Part shown: piece after piece, positions 9,506 through 22,877 of the stretch
Numbering within the stretch: position 1 is the first letter of the stretch
Layout: every line of letters starts with the position of its first letter
Origin: Bacilli bacterium
GTDB lineage: Bacteria > Bacillota > Bacilli > Bacillales > Amphibacillaceae
Reading direction: 5' to 3'
DNA length: 60,189 nucleotides
NCBI GenBank assembly: GCA_012838505.1
Contig: DUPD01000045.1
Span: forward strand, 1 to 60,189
The notes under the pieces: generated by a model
The model's database searches: none
The model's input: the letters and a program-made list of their open reading frames with translations, nothing else
Told to the model about the DNA's origin: nothing
Position numbers and translations under genes: made by a program

Positions 9506-10363
9506 TTATTCACTACGATCTTGCATTCTTTCATGAGCTGAAAGTGATCCTATTTCGATCCCTTTCATTGCTTCACCGAGTCCTTTTGAAACCTCTGCGA
9601 TTAACTGATAATCTTGGTAGTTTTTCGTTGCTTGAACAATTGCTTTAGCAAACTTCTCAGGGTTTTCAGACTTAAAGATACCGGATCCAACAAAGACACC
9701 ATCTGCACCTAATTCCATCATTAGCGCAGCATCAGCCGGTGTTGCAACACCTCCTGCTGCAAAGTTGGCAACTGGTAAACGGCCTTCTTCTCTAATTTTA
9801 AGTAAAACTTCATAAGGAGCACCGAGCTCTTTTGCATACGTCATCACTTCATCAATTGACATGTGCACAAGTTTGTTAACTTGTGCATTGACTTGACGCA
9901 AATGGCGAACAGCTTCAACGATATTACCTGTACCTGGCTCACCTTTCGTACGAAGCATTGAGCTTCCTTCGCCAATTCGACGAGATGCTTCACCAAGATC
10001 TCGACAACCTGTTACAAATGGAACGGTATAATCTCGTTTATTTAGATGATAAATATCATCTGCAGGAGTTAGAACCTCACTCTCATCGATATAATCAACA
10101 CCTAAAGCTTCTAATACACGTGCTTCAACAATATGGCCAATTCGTGCTTTTGCCATAACAGGAATCGATACCGCATTAACAACTTCCTCAACAATTGTTG
10201 GATCAGCCATCCGAGCAACTCCACCTGCAGCACGAATATCTGATGGAACACGCTCAAGCGCCATAACAGCTACTGCACCAGCCTCTTCAGCTATTTTTGC
10301 TTGTTCAGCATTGATAACGTCCATAATGACGCCACCATCTCTAAAATCAACTTTTTTCGTCAC
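9506..10363 (-). CDS. pdxS: Pyridoxal 5'-phosphate synthase lyase subunit PdxS
   Basis: 285 residues, (beta/alpha)8 barrel. The Schiff-base lysine is K72 in VMAKARIGH, and [13 protein letters not shown] and [11 protein letters not shown] are intact. It makes PLP from ribose 5-phosphate, glyceraldehyde 3-phosphate and ammonia. The start is GTG with GGGGGA upstream. The N-terminus before [13 protein letters not shown] is about nine residues shorter than in Bacillus subtilis PdxS and does not resemble its first helix. The glutaminase partner pdxT, normally the next gene, is absent here: the serS T-box follows directly. Confidence 0.95.
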   Translation of the reverse strand: MTKKVDFRDGGVIMDVINAEQAKIAEEAGAVAVMALERVPSDIRAAGGVARMADPTIVEEVVNAVSIPVMAKARIGHIVEARVLEALGVDYIDESEVLTPADDIYHLNKRDYTVPFVTGCRDLGEASRRIGEGSSMLRTKGEPGTGNIVEAVRHLRQVNAQVNKLVHMSIDEVMTYAKELGAPYEVLLKIREEGRLPVANFAAGGVATPADAALMMELGADGVFVGSGIFKSENPEKFAKAIVQATKNYQDYQLIAEVSKGLGEAMKGIEIGSLSAHERMQDRSE

Positions 10364-10489
10364 TATTATTTCCCCCTTAATTTTTTATTTAAAATTAGCA
10401 GCCAAATTGATTGAAATTTCAATTTTTTTGATTAGCTAATATTTTATATCACCTTTAGACTGAACGCAAGTTAATCTTACTTTGTTTAA

Positions 10490-10532
10490 CAAAAAAAGCT
10501 CAATGATAGACATTAAATTCTATCATTGAACT
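10490..10532 (-). terminator. Terminator after dacA
   Basis: On the minus strand the stem TTCAATGATAG/CTATCATTGAG is followed by seven T residues just past the dacA stop. Confidence 0.85.
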
Positions 10533-10539
10533 TTTAAAA

Positions 10540-11871
10540 TTAAAACCAACCCGTTACTGTATCTACGACTGTTGAAAATAATTGACTGAAGAAATCACCA
10601 ATTGCACCAAGCATTAACATAAACCAATTATTTTGTTCAACACTATCAACAGCTATTAAATCAAAAGTTTGTTGATCTTGATCTGCTAAAATACTTCCAT
10701 AATCAGCATTACCGTGATAATTTAATTTAACTTCACCAATTTTTTCACCTTTTTCAATCGGTGCAACAAGTTTTCCATCTTCATTTAATTTTGTTTCATC
10801 TAAAACATATTCAATTGAGTAAGCATCTTCTTCGCCTGTTCGAACAACTGATGTGATCTGTTCGGCTAATTCAACAGCGACAACATCTTCTTTCCCTTTT
10901 GCTACTTCAATCGTTTCATGATCAGCTAATTGATAACCTGCTTGATATAGATCGAGCTTTTGAAATTCCCCAAAACCATAATTTAATAATTTTGCTGTTT
11001 CTTCAAATCGTGAACCATAGCTATCAGCTTTCATAACAACTGTGATTAAACGACGGCCATCTCTAATTGCTGTACCAGTAAAGCAGTAACCAGCAACTTC
11101 TGTATAACCTGTTTTTAACCCATCAACACCATCAACGTGATACTGAGCAAAGTTTGTATTATTCCATGGAAGCATCCAGTTTAAGTTTTCAAGTGGTTGG
11201 TCATCTAACTCAGACATTAATGTACTTGAAAATTCGAGTGCTTCAGGGTAATCATTAATTAAATGATAAGCTAATAAAGCAGCAGAACGAGCTGAAATCA
11301 AATTATCACCGTTTGGATCCGTTCCTTCTGGATAATTTTCACCTAAACTTGTATTTGTTAAACCAGTTGAGTTAACAAATTCAAAATCTGTTAAACCTAA
11401 CTCTCTCCCTTTTTCATTCATTCGTTTAACAAATTCCCCTTCAGAGCCTGCAATCAGTTCTGCTAGGGCAATCGTTGTGGCATTATCAGAAATAATCGCC
11501 ATTCCTTCATAAAGTTGACGAACAGTATAGTCTTGATTTTGTCTTAAACCAATTCCAGAAAAGGAGTTATTAGCTGAAATAGAGTATGGATAATCACTGA
11601 TCCATGTTGTCGTATCCCAAGTGATTTGGCCTTCTGCAATAGCTTCTAGTACTAAATACTCTGTCATCATTTTCGTCATACTTGCTGGTGGTAGTTTTAT
11701 ATCCGCATTTTTTGCATACAATATTTCTCCCGTATCAGCATCGACTAAAATCGCTGATTCAGCTTCTATATTAAGTGATTGTGCATTCACTAAAGTTAAA
11801 TTAGTTTGAAATAGACTTACGATAAATGTGATCACAATTAAATTGAAAAATATCTTTTTATACAGTTTCAA
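10540..11871 (-). CDS. dacA: D-alanyl-D-alanine carboxypeptidase (PBP5 type)
   Basis: 443 residues from TTG 11871, chosen because GGAGGG lies six bases upstream; a longer in-frame start at 11922 has no such site. A signal peptide spans about 1-30. The penicillin-binding active site is complete: S64-M-T-K67, S128-D-N130 and K253-T-G255. A C-terminal beta domain and an amphipathic helix (NNWFMLMLGAIGDFFSQL) anchor it to the membrane. It trims the terminal D-alanine from peptidoglycan stem peptides. Its position beside guaB is conserved in Bacillus. Confidence 0.94.
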   Translation of the reverse strand: MKLYKKIFFNLIVITFIVSLFQTNLTLVNAQSLNIEAESAILVDADTGEILYAKNADIKLPPASMTKMMTEYLVLEAIAEGQITWDTTTWISDYPYSISANNSFSGIGLRQNQDYTVRQLYEGMAIISDNATTIALAELIAGSEGEFVKRMNEKGRELGLTDFEFVNSTGLTNTSLGENYPEGTDPNGDNLISARSAALLAYHLINDYPEALEFSSTLMSELDDQPLENLNWMLPWNNTNFAQYHVDGVDGLKTGYTEVAGYCFTGTAIRDGRRLITVVMKADSYGSRFEETAKLLNYGFGEFQKLDLYQAGYQLADHETIEVAKGKEDVVAVELAEQITSVVRTGEEDAYSIEYVLDETKLNEDGKLVAPIEKGEKIGEVKLNYHGNADYGSILADQDQQTFDLIAVDSVEQNNWFMLMLGAIGDFFSQLFSTVVDTVTGWF

Positions 11872-11984
11872 TGTTTTACCCTCCAAAATCTCTTTCTCTA
11901 AATATCTTAACATATTCCTCACATTTTCGATATCTACTTTTGACTGTATTTTTTACCAAATATAGTTATTATTTAATCTACAAA

Positions 11985-12021
11985 TAAATAAAAGGTAGGA
12001 CGGTGTTGTGTCCTACCTTAG
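11985..12021 (-). terminator. Terminator after guaB
   Basis: The perfect 10-base stem AAGGTAGGAC/GTCCTACCTT is followed by a T-rich tail on the minus strand. Confidence 0.85.
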
Positions 12022-12032
12022 TTATGATTATT

Positions 12033-13541
<1,509 letters not shown>

Positions 13542-13663
13542 TTATCTATTTTCTATTGCTAATTAGAATACGACAACCATCAAATTAATTCAAGCCCTTA
13601 TCCTTGCCTTAATTAGAAATACTTTGCTCATTCATTCACGATTTGTTAACAATTCAAATTTTA

Positions 13664-13705
13664 CAAAAATAGAGTTGTATGATTTAGAACAACTCTATTT
13701 TATTT
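13664..13705 (-). terminator. Terminator after the HD-GYP-like gene
   Basis: The perfect 13-base stem AAAATAGAGTTGT/ACAACTCTATTTT ends the gyrB-gyrA-HD-GYP block. T-rich sequence follows on both sides. Confidence 0.8.
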
Positions 13706-13719
13706 TTTTGATCCATTTA

Positions 13720-14811
13720 TCATTGGATAAGTGATTCAATTTTTAAATTCTCTTGTTCAAGCATGGATAAAATTTCATGGGTATCATGCATTTGAATAAT
13801 AACTTCTGGATATGAAGAAAATCTTAATGCAACAATATTGCCTGTTTGTCCGTTTGAAAGATAAACTTTTTCTTCTAAAAGTGCATCTTCTAAACAGGTC
13901 ATAAACACTTTTAAGTAGCGTGCGTCAAATTGTTGATCGGCTTCTTTTTTCATTTCAGCGATGACTTGATAAAAAGGTCGTTTATCTTGATATGAACGAT
14001 AGGACGTCATCGAATGATAGGCATCTGCGATTGAAATAATTTTTGCATAAGGATTAATCTTTCCTTTATCGATGCCTAAGGGATAACCTCTTCCATTTAC
14101 TCGTTCATGATGTTGTAAAACAGCCAACTTTGCTGACTTTGTTAAAGCAGCACTCTTTTCAATCATTCGATAAGAAAATGTCGTATGTTTCTTAATTTCA
14201 GTAAATTCTGCAGGTGACAGCTTACCATGATGATTTAAAATCCGCTGATTAATTTTTGCCATGCCACTATCTGCAATCAATGCAGCAAGACCTATTTGAA
14301 TCGATTCTTTTTCAAATCCAAGTCGCTTAGCTAATATAACAGCTAATAGACTAACCGCAACACTATGTTGATACAGATATTCCTCTTTTGTCGTCTGTTT
14401 TCCTAAGAGAAAAATAGTCGCTTGATTTTCATATACCCGTTCAATTAAAGGAACAATCATTTGTCTAACTTGGTTAATATCTAATGTTTTACCACTTTGC
14501 CATTGGTTAAACATTTTTTGGTAGTCTTTAACAACTTTTTGATAATGTTCATAAAAAGGAACATGCTTCTTTTTAACTTCTCTTCTTTTAATCAGCTCCT
14601 GATCAACAGGAAGTACTTTTGTTGGTTTATAAGGTTTTCCATTGGCTAGCTTAGGAGAAACCTCAACACGGTCAATAAAAAAACTGTTTAGTACTTTAAT
14701 ATGCGTAGTTGTTACAATCGTGTCCTTTTCAATAATTGGATAGTTAGTCTGACCAAACACGTCACTAACAATTAAACATTTTTCAACAAGTTGATTGGGA
14801 TGAACAAACAA
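13720..14811 (-). CDS. HD-GYP-domain protein with an altered HD motif
   Basis: 363 residues. About 110 N-terminal residues of unknown fold precede an HD-GYP domain: YQHSVAVSLLAVILAK, ALIADSGMAKI, AVLQHHERVNGRGYPLG and IISIADAYHSM. HHE, GYP and IADAY are intact, but the usual HD pair reads AD, so one metal-binding His is missing. Active relatives hydrolyse cyclic di-GMP. This one may bind without hydrolysis or use a changed metal site. Start TTG with AGGTAGGTG upstream. It lies 31 bases after gyrA and is probably co-transcribed with it. Confidence 0.88.
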   Translation of the reverse strand: MFVHPNQLVEKCLIVSDVFGQTNYPIIEKDTIVTTTHIKVLNSFFIDRVEVSPKLANGKPYKPTKVLPVDQELIKRREVKKKHVPFYEHYQKVVKDYQKMFNQWQSGKTLDINQVRQMIVPLIERVYENQATIFLLGKQTTKEEYLYQHSVAVSLLAVILAKRLGFEKESIQIGLAALIADSGMAKINQRILNHHGKLSPAEFTEIKKHTTFSYRMIEKSAALTKSAKLAVLQHHERVNGRGYPLGIDKGKINPYAKIISIADAYHSMTSYRSYQDKRPFYQVIAEMKKEADQQFDARYLKVFMTCLEDALLEEKVYLSNGQTGNIVALRFSSYPEVIIQMHDTHEILSMLEQENLKIESLIQ

Positions 14812-14841
14812 TTGGTGTCACCTACCTAGAATATAAAGTGA

Positions 14842-17316
14842 TTAATCTTGATTATCTTGATTAATCGTTTCTGGATCGTTTTCTTCTTCTTTTTCTACAC
14901 AAGCGACTGTTGCTACTTTTTGATCATCTTGCAATCGAATTAATCGAACACCTTGAGCATTACGGCCAGTGATTGAAATCGAATCAATCGGTGTTCTAAT
15001 CAGAATACCTGAATCCGTCATAATCATTAAATCTTCATCACCTTTAACTGATTTAACAGCAACGACAGAACCGGTTTTGTCGGTTATATTAGCAGTAAAG
15101 ACACCTTTACCACCTCGATTAATCATCCGATAATCATCTTCGATTGTTCGTTTTCCATAACCATTCTCTGTGACATTTAATATATAGTCGCCAGCTTCGA
15201 TGATTTCCATCGAAATGACTTGATCATCTTCACGTAATGAAATTCCTTTAACCCCTGCCGCAACTCGACCCATTGAACGAATTTGTTGTTCATCGAATCG
15301 AATTAAATAACCATCTTTAGTTGCAATCATGATGTCTTTTGTTCCGTCTGTTAATTGAACTGAAATCAACTCATCTTCGTCACGTAAGCTTAAGGCTATA
15401 ATTCCATTACGACGAATATTAGCAAATTGACTTAATGATGTTCGCTTAGAGATACCGTGTTTTGTTGTAAAGAATAAATATTTCTCTTCATCAAATTCAG
15501 GGACTGAAATGACCGTATTAATCCATTCACCTTTTTCAATTTCTAGAATATTAATTATTGGTAAACCTTTAGCAGCTCGACCGTATTCAGGAATTTGATA
15601 GCCTTTCAAACGATAAACTTTTCCTTTATTTGAAAAGAATAAAATCGTATCATGAGTCGATGCTGAAACTAAGTGTTCTACAAAATCATCATCATTTGTA
15701 CTCATACCTTGAACTCCACGTCCACCACGATTTTGTGTTCTGTACGTTGAAGACGGTAATCGTTTAATATAACCACGATGTGTTAAACAGACAACAATAT
15801 CTTCCTCTGGGATTAAATCTTCATCTTCAAAGAAGTCAGCACCGCCCATTACAATTTCAGTTCGACGCTCATCGTTATATTTTTCTTTAATCTCAATTAG
15901 TTCTTCACGAATAATTTTTAATAATTCTTCTTCATCTGCTAAAACTGTTTTTAATTCACCAATTAGTTTTAATAGATTTTCATACTCTTCTTCAATCTTT
16001 TGGCGTTCCAATCCTGTTAATCGCTGTAATCTCATATCGAGAATTGCTTGTGCTTGTTTTTCAGTTAATTTAAAATTCGTAATTAAACCTTCACGAGCAA
16101 TATCAGCCGTACTAGAGCCTCGAATTAACGCAATAATTTCGTCAATATAATCAAGCGCAATTCGAAGGCCTTCTAAGATATGGGCTCTTTTTTCAGCTTT
16201 ATCTAACTCAAATTGTGTCCGTCTTTTAATGACATCTTTTTGATGTTCTAAATAATGAGTTAAACTTTCTTTTAAGCTAAGTACTTTAGGTTGTCCATTG
16301 ACTAAAGCTAGCATATTAATTCCAAATGAAGATTGCAACGCTGTTTGTTTATATAAATTATTTAATAAAACATTTGGATTTGCATCGCGACGAAGCTCCA
16401 TGACAATCCGCATCCCGTTTCGATCAGATTCATCACGTAAATCAGTAATGCCTTCAATTTTTTTATCGCGAACGAGTTCGGCTATTTTTTCAATTAATTT
16501 CGCTTTATTGACTTGGTAAGGTAATTCATTGACGATAATTGTTGTCTTACCATTCTTTTGTTCTTCTATTTCTACTTTTGCCCGAATCGTAATTGAACCT
16601 CTACCCGTTTCAAAAGCTTTTCGAATCCCTGATCTGCCTAAAATCAAGCCACCTGTTGGAAAATCAGGACCATAAATGTAGTTTTCCATTAATTCATCAA
16701 TCGTTATTTCTGGGTTTTCACTGATCGCTAAAATAGCATCAATTGTTTCTCCTAATTGATGCGGTGGTATATTTGTCGCCATCCCAACCGCGATCCCTGA
16801 CGTTCCATTAACGAGTAAGTTAGGAAAACGAGCAGGTAAAACTTGTGGTTCTCTTTCAGATCCATCATAGTTATCCTGATATTCAACCGTGTTCTTATTT
16901 ATATCTCGCAATAATTCCATTGCTATTTTGGACATTCTTGCTTCTGTATAACGCATGGCAGCAGCAGGATCACCATCAACTGATCCAAAGTTACCGTGCC
17001 CATCAACGAGCATATTTCGATAACTAAAATCTTGCGCCATTCTAACCATTGCTTCATAAACTGCTGAATCACCGTGTGGGTGATACTTACCAATGACATC
17101 ACCGACGATTCGAGCAGACTTTTTATAAGCTTTATCTGCGTGCATGCCTAAATCATTCATCGCATATAAAATCCGTCTTTGAACTGGTTTTAAACCGTCA
17201 CGAACATCCGGGATTGCACGTGAAACGATTACGCTCATCGCATAATCTAAAAAGGATGTCCGCATTTCTTTTCCAATACTTATTTCTTGTACTTGGGGAC
17301 GTTGATTATCCGCCAT
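14842..17316 (-). CDS. gyrA: DNA gyrase subunit A
   Basis: 824 residues. The catalytic tyrosine is Y123 in [11 protein letters not shown]. The quinolone-determining region ([10 protein letters not shown]84 and E88) has the susceptible-type residues. The C-terminal half holds the beta-pinwheel repeats, including the GyrA box [10 protein letters not shown], and ends in an acidic tail. With GyrB it introduces negative supercoils. The start follows GGAGG. It is 58 bases downstream of gyrB, and no rRNA operon lies between gyrA and guaB here. Confidence 0.97.
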   Translation of the reverse strand: MADNQRPQVQEISIGKEMRTSFLDYAMSVIVSRAIPDVRDGLKPVQRRILYAMNDLGMHADKAYKKSARIVGDVIGKYHPHGDSAVYEAMVRMAQDFSYRNMLVDGHGNFGSVDGDPAAAMRYTEARMSKIAMELLRDINKNTVEYQDNYDGSEREPQVLPARFPNLLVNGTSGIAVGMATNIPPHQLGETIDAILAISENPEITIDELMENYIYGPDFPTGGLILGRSGIRKAFETGRGSITIRAKVEIEEQKNGKTTIIVNELPYQVNKAKLIEKIAELVRDKKIEGITDLRDESDRNGMRIVMELRRDANPNVLLNNLYKQTALQSSFGINMLALVNGQPKVLSLKESLTHYLEHQKDVIKRRTQFELDKAEKRAHILEGLRIALDYIDEIIALIRGSSTADIAREGLITNFKLTEKQAQAILDMRLQRLTGLERQKIEEEYENLLKLIGELKTVLADEEELLKIIREELIEIKEKYNDERRTEIVMGGADFFEDEDLIPEEDIVVCLTHRGYIKRLPSSTYRTQNRGGRGVQGMSTNDDDFVEHLVSASTHDTILFFSNKGKVYRLKGYQIPEYGRAAKGLPIINILEIEKGEWINTVISVPEFDEEKYLFFTTKHGISKRTSLSQFANIRRNGIIALSLRDEDELISVQLTDGTKDIMIATKDGYLIRFDEQQIRSMGRVAAGVKGISLREDDQVISMEIIEAGDYILNVTENGYGKRTIEDDYRMINRGGKGVFTANITDKTGSVVAVKSVKGDEDLMIMTDSGILIRTPIDSISITGRNAQGVRLIRLQDDQKVATVACVEKEEENDPETINQDNQD

Positions 17317-17374
17317 TCTATTACCTCCTATTAAACTGAGGACCTACATGATCTATTTTAACGTTTCATTAAAT

Positions 17375-19312
<1,938 letters not shown>

Positions 19313-19417
19313 CTACACTTTTCCTATAAACCTATTTTAAAAGGTTTTAATTTTTCTATATAAAATCGATATTGATTAATTTAAACTAATTAATAAAATT
19401 ATTACTTGTCTATAGTC

Positions 19418-19676
19418 AAAATACGAAATTTTGTATGTGAGATAGCACGGTGATTTCCACTCTAGGTGGACGCTTTCCGCGGGCACGGCCTCAGCTAACT
19501 CAGGAAAGAAAATCACTTTCCTGAGTGGATCTTCGGACTCGTGGGACTGCGGTTACTCGTCCCATCGAAGACCGTTTGCTTTTCCCGCTGGAGTCGCCAC
19601 CTGGCGTTCCAATCACTTTATTCGCTCTATTCAAGTCGTATAGTAGACTTATTTTATTACAATCTATTCGTATTTT
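19418..19676. repeat. Palindromic dispersed repeat, copy 1
   Basis: A 259-base element between gyrB and remB. Its ends are inverted repeats AAAATACGAA (19418-19427) and TTCGTATTTT (19667-19676). Inside, nested pairs follow: GTGATT/AATCAC, AGGTGG/CCACCT and CCGCGGG/CCCGCTGG, around a variable core. It is much richer in G and C than its surroundings. A related copy lies at 42363-42632. It has no plausible gene; the reading frame within it is a by-product. Size and ends suggest a MITE-like sequence or a structured-RNA repeat. Confidence 0.8.
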
Positions 19677-19701
19677 TAATTATAAGGATAATATTAAACA
19701 G

Positions 19702-19992
19702 CTAATTTTCTGTTAGTGTGTCACTGTCGGTATAGTCGTCTAAATGGTCAATCATCATTTGTAAGCTTGATCTTTTCTTTAAAGTCAGAATTGATAACGG
19801 GCTATAAAAAACATTATCCTTAGTTACAATAATTGTTTTAGTATTATTATTTATATTTGGTGTATCTTCTTGATTCTGTTGGTATTCAATCATTTCTCCA
19901 TTAATCGTTGAAGACTCGATATACTGTTGGTCGATCATCACAATAATGTCATCTGATTTAATCAATTGCTGATCACCAATGTTAATAAACAT
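19702..19992 (-). CDS. remB: Extracellular matrix regulator RemB (YaaB, DUF370)
   Basis: 96 residues. The N-terminus MFINIGDQQLIKSDDIIVMID and the KTIIVTKDNVFYSPLSILTLKKR block are characteristic of RemB/YaaB. In Bacillus subtilis the protein favours matrix gene expression alongside RemA. It starts three bases after recF and lies between recF and gyrB as in Bacillus, so it is translationally coupled to recF. The middle (TINGEMIEYQQNQEDTPNINNN) is a polar low-complexity link. Biofilm function in this organism is an inference. Confidence 0.85.
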   Translation of the reverse strand: MFINIGDQQLIKSDDIIVMIDQQYIESSTINGEMIEYQQNQEDTPNINNNTKTIIVTKDNVFYSPLSILTLKKRSSLQMMIDHLDDYTDSDTLTEN

Positions 19993-19995
19993 CGT

Positions 19996-21120
19996 TTAGC
20001 CTCTTTTCTGATCGGGAATTGTGCCATTTTCGACATAAAAAAGCTCAGCTTTTTCAATCGTCTCATGTTTTACATCACTTACACTTGTTGTTGAAACAAA
20101 GGTTTGGACTTTCCCTTGAATCGTATCAAGTAAATGTGATTGACGATACTGATCAAGCTCACTTAACACATCATCTAGTAATAAAACAGGATACTCACCG
20201 ACTTCTTGTTTGATTAATTCAATTTCTGCTAATTTTAGCGAAAGTGCTGTTGTACGTTGTTGGCCTTGAGAACCATATTTTTGTACATCACGTTGATTAA
20301 TAAAAAATATAAGATCATCTCTGTGTGGACCATACAATGTTGTTCCACGTTCAATTTCTTTGTGACGATTTTGTTTAAATTTTTCTAAATAGATATTACT
20401 TATTTTTTCCTTATTGTCTGTTTCTAATACATCGATTGTCGCCTGATAGTTAATTTCTAACTGTTCCCGTTCCTGACTAATCCGTTTATGAATTTGAATC
20501 GCCCAATGTCTCAGTAACTCTAAAAAGATAAATCGCTTTTCAATCACGATACATGCATGTTCAATCAGTTGCTCCGTTAATACATCTAACATGATTAAGT
20601 TATCGGTTTGTTTGCGTTGTAAACTTTTTAATAAATGATTTCTCTGTTTTAAAATTTTCTGATATTGACCGAGATGATAAATATAAACAGGTTGAATTTG
20701 ACCGATTTCCATATCGATAAAACGTCTTCGGACTTGTGGATTACCTTTAACTAAATTGAGATCTTCAGGTGCAAACATAACAACGTTTAAAGCACCAATA
20801 TAATCACTTAATCGTCTTTGTTCTAAATGATTTAATTTGGCCTTTTTTCCTTTCGATGATAGTTGAATTTCTAAAGGAAATTGTTGATTACGTTTAATAA
20901 TTGTCCCTTCTATTTTAGCATAGTTTTGATCCCATTGAATTAATTCTTTATCTTTTGACGTCCGATATGATCGGGTGAATGCTAAAAGATAAATAGCTTC
21001 CATCAAGTTTGTTTTTCCTTGAGCATTTTCACCGATAATAACGTTAATTCCATTATCAAATATTAAGTCAAGTTCATCATAGTTTCGATAATGTAATAAT
21101 TTTAGGTTTTTTATATACAT
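19996..21120 (-). CDS. recF: DNA replication and repair protein RecF
   Basis: 374 residues, an SMC-like ATPase: Walker [10 protein letters not shown] at about 32-40, the ABC signature [18 protein letters not shown] and Walker [12 protein letters not shown]. It binds gapped DNA and directs RecA loading with RecO and RecR. It follows the S4-domain gene yaaA, the normal origin-region order dnaA-dnaN-yaaA-recF-remB-gyrB. Confidence 0.96.
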   Translation of the reverse strand: MYIKNLKLLHYRNYDELDLIFDNGINVIIGENAQGKTNLMEAIYLLAFTRSYRTSKDKELIQWDQNYAKIEGTIIKRNQQFPLEIQLSSKGKKAKLNHLEQRRLSDYIGALNVVMFAPEDLNLVKGNPQVRRRFIDMEIGQIQPVYIYHLGQYQKILKQRNHLLKSLQRKQTDNLIMLDVLTEQLIEHACIVIEKRFIFLELLRHWAIQIHKRISQEREQLEINYQATIDVLETDNKEKISNIYLEKFKQNRHKEIERGTTLYGPHRDDLIFFINQRDVQKYGSQGQQRTTALSLKLAEIELIKQEVGEYPVLLLDDVLSELDQYRQSHLLDTIQGKVQTFVSTTSVSDVKHETIEKAELFYVENGTIPDQKRG

Positions 21121-21160
21121 TTAAATCATGCCTACCTTTTGATTAAGAAGACCAGGTAGT

Positions 21161-21382
21161 CTACTTTTTCACAATTTGAAACTGACCGAATTCTTCAACC
21201 TCTACTAAATCACCTGGATATAGTTTTTTACCTCGCCGTTGATCAATCTCACCATTGACATGGACTGCAAAATCTTTCAAGAAAAATTTCACACTTCCAC
21301 CTGAATCAACAATATTAGCTAACTTTAAAAATTGTCCGAGTTGAATGTATTCTGTCTTAATTTGAATATCTGTTGGTTTCAT
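21161..21382 (-). CDS. yaaA: S4-domain protein YaaA
   Basis: 73 residues from ATG 21382, chosen because AAGGAG lies at proper spacing; an in-frame upstream start at 21409 overlaps that site. A single S4 RNA-binding fold: YIQLGQFLKLANIVDSGG and VHVNGEIDQRRGKKLYPGD. In Bacillus this family is linked to ribosome assembly. It lies between dnaN and recF with a 40-base gap to recF. Confidence 0.92.
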   Translation of the reverse strand: MKPTDIQIKTEYIQLGQFLKLANIVDSGGSVKFFLKDFAVHVNGEIDQRRGKKLYPGDLVEVEEFGQFQIVKK

Positions 21383-21502
21383 TTGATGACTCCTTTTTAG
21401 ATCTTTCACAAGATGGTTCCGATCATGTGCCTCTCTCTATTTTACTAAAGATCACAAGATAAGCAAAGTCTCGATTTAATCGGAGTAAAGACTCTAATTA
21501 AA

Positions 21503-21537
21503 AAATAAAATAGAGTGCTGTTCACACTCTATTTTTT
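21503..21537 (-). terminator. Terminator after dnaN
   Basis: The stem AATAGAGTG/CACTCTATT with A and T runs on both sides lies immediately after the dnaN stop. It suggests yaaA-recF-remB-gyrB has its own promoter or depends on read-through. Confidence 0.8.
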
Positions 21538-21542
21538 CTAGA

Positions 21543-22685
21543 TTAGAAAGTTCTAACCGGTAATATTAGTTGTAAAATGTCTTCATCATTTTCAGGCTTA
21601 ATAATAAATGGTCGCATCGCACCAGTAAATTCAATTTTTACATTGTCTGATTCAATAATTTTTAATGCATCTAACATGTATTTGGCGCTAAATGATATTT
21701 TTAAATCTTCACCCTCGACAGATTCTGAATTTACTTCTTCAATCACTTGACCAACTTCTGGTGTATGACCACTAATCTCTAAGCGATTATCTGATTTAGT
21801 TTCAAGTTTAACGACATTATTTTTATTTTCCCTTGCTAATAATGATGCACGATCAATCGCATTTAATAGTTCTTTTGTTTTCGTTAAGATTGTTGTTTTG
21901 CTTTGATCAGGAATTAATCTTGATGTTTCAGGGTAATTTCCATCTAATAAACGAGATAAAAAGTATAAATTTTTTGTTTGGAACAAGATTTGATTTTCAG
22001 TCACACTGATTGATGTTGTTTCATCATTTTCATCGATAATTTTATTTAACTCAACTAAACTTTTGCCAGGGATGACGACACTATTAAAGTTTAATTGGTT
22101 ATCTGCTAAATTAATTGGTAAATGACGTGAAGCTAGTCGATGGCTATCTGTTGCAACGAAATTTAATCTTTCTTCTTTTAGAGTCATATTTACACCAGTT
22201 AAGATTGGACGTGTCTCTACAGTTGAAACAGCATAGACCGTTTGTTTGATTAATTCTTTTAAAACGGTATTTGTCAACGTAAAACTGTTTTCAGTATAAA
22301 GTGTTGGTAATTGTGGATATTCATTTGGATCTTGTCCATTTAAATGAAATTCTGAGCCGCCTGAAATGATATTAACTTTAAATTCATCAGTTGTATTAAT
22401 TTCGACTGTTTTTAAAGGAAGTTTACGAATAATATCTGGGAAGTATTTTGATTGAACAACAATGCTCCCTGGTTGAATATTTTCAACATGAATGATTCCA
22501 TTTTCTTCAGTCGGAATAAATGATTCGATTGAGATATCTGAATCACTACCTGTCAGTTTTATTCCTTCGTTAGTCGCTTCAATTTTTATTCCAGTCAAAA
22601 TAGGAATTGTCACTCTTGATGAGATTGCTTTCATTACATGTTGAATACTTTCTAGTAATAAATCTTTTTGAATTGTAAATTTCAT
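21543..22685 (-). CDS. dnaN: DNA polymerase III sliding clamp (beta subunit)
   Basis: 380 residues with the threefold repeated clamp fold. It has the typical N-terminus (MKFTIQKDLLLESIQHVMKA), the TGSDSDISIES strand and the C-terminal hydrophobic-pocket end LILPVRTF. The dimer encircles DNA and tethers polymerase. The start has AGGAGG upstream. It is 192 bases downstream of dnaA, and that gap contains the unwinding region of oriC. Confidence 0.97.
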   Translation of the reverse strand: MKFTIQKDLLLESIQHVMKAISSRVTIPILTGIKIEATNEGIKLTGSDSDISIESFIPTEENGIIHVENIQPGSIVVQSKYFPDIIRKLPLKTVEINTTDEFKVNIISGGSEFHLNGQDPNEYPQLPTLYTENSFTLTNTVLKELIKQTVYAVSTVETRPILTGVNMTLKEERLNFVATDSHRLASRHLPINLADNQLNFNSVVIPGKSLVELNKIIDENDETTSISVTENQILFQTKNLYFLSRLLDGNYPETSRLIPDQSKTTILTKTKELLNAIDRASLLARENKNNVVKLETKSDNRLEISGHTPEVGQVIEEVNSESVEGEDLKISFSAKYMLDALKIIESDNVKIEFTGAMRPFIIKPENDEDILQLILPVRTF

Positions 22686-22703
22686 AAAAATCCTCCTAAT
22701 TGA

Positions 22704-22757
22704 GAGTCTATTATATATTATTTATTAATAAAAAATAGTAATAATAGTAATAGGGCA
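22704..22757 (-). other. Origin unwinding element with DnaA-trios
   Basis: Read on the minus strand, a perfect DnaA box (22774-22766) is followed after a short spacer by CCC, then the triplet tract TATTACTATTATTACTAT and a pure A/T stretch up to the dnaN ribosome site. This box / GC tract / trio / AT-rich order is the basal unwinding layout described for Bacillus subtilis oriC. The trio strand would be contacted by the DnaA filament as the helix opens. Confidence 0.8.
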
Positions 22758-22765
22758 TGTGATTA

Positions 22766-22866
22766 TGTGGATAACTAAGCAAAGCTTTTTAGATGATAGT
22801 TATCCACTTGTTGATAACTTGTTAGTAATGATGAAGTTAAATTCACACTATCCACAATGTGAATAA
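22766..22866. other. oriC, dnaA-dnaN box cluster
   Basis: DnaA boxes: TTATCCACA on the minus strand at 22766-22774 (perfect), TTATCCACT at 22800-22808 (+), CTATCCACA at 22848-22856 (+) and TTATTCACA on the minus strand at 22858-22866. Together with the adjacent unwinding element this is the initiating half of the bipartite origin. Confidence 0.85.
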
Positions 22867-22877
22867 ACTGTTTCTAG

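Noticed and set aside
19525-19716. 63-codon open frame in the gyrB-remB gap
   Set aside because: It is formed by the palindromic repeat and its flank and lacks a ribosome site.
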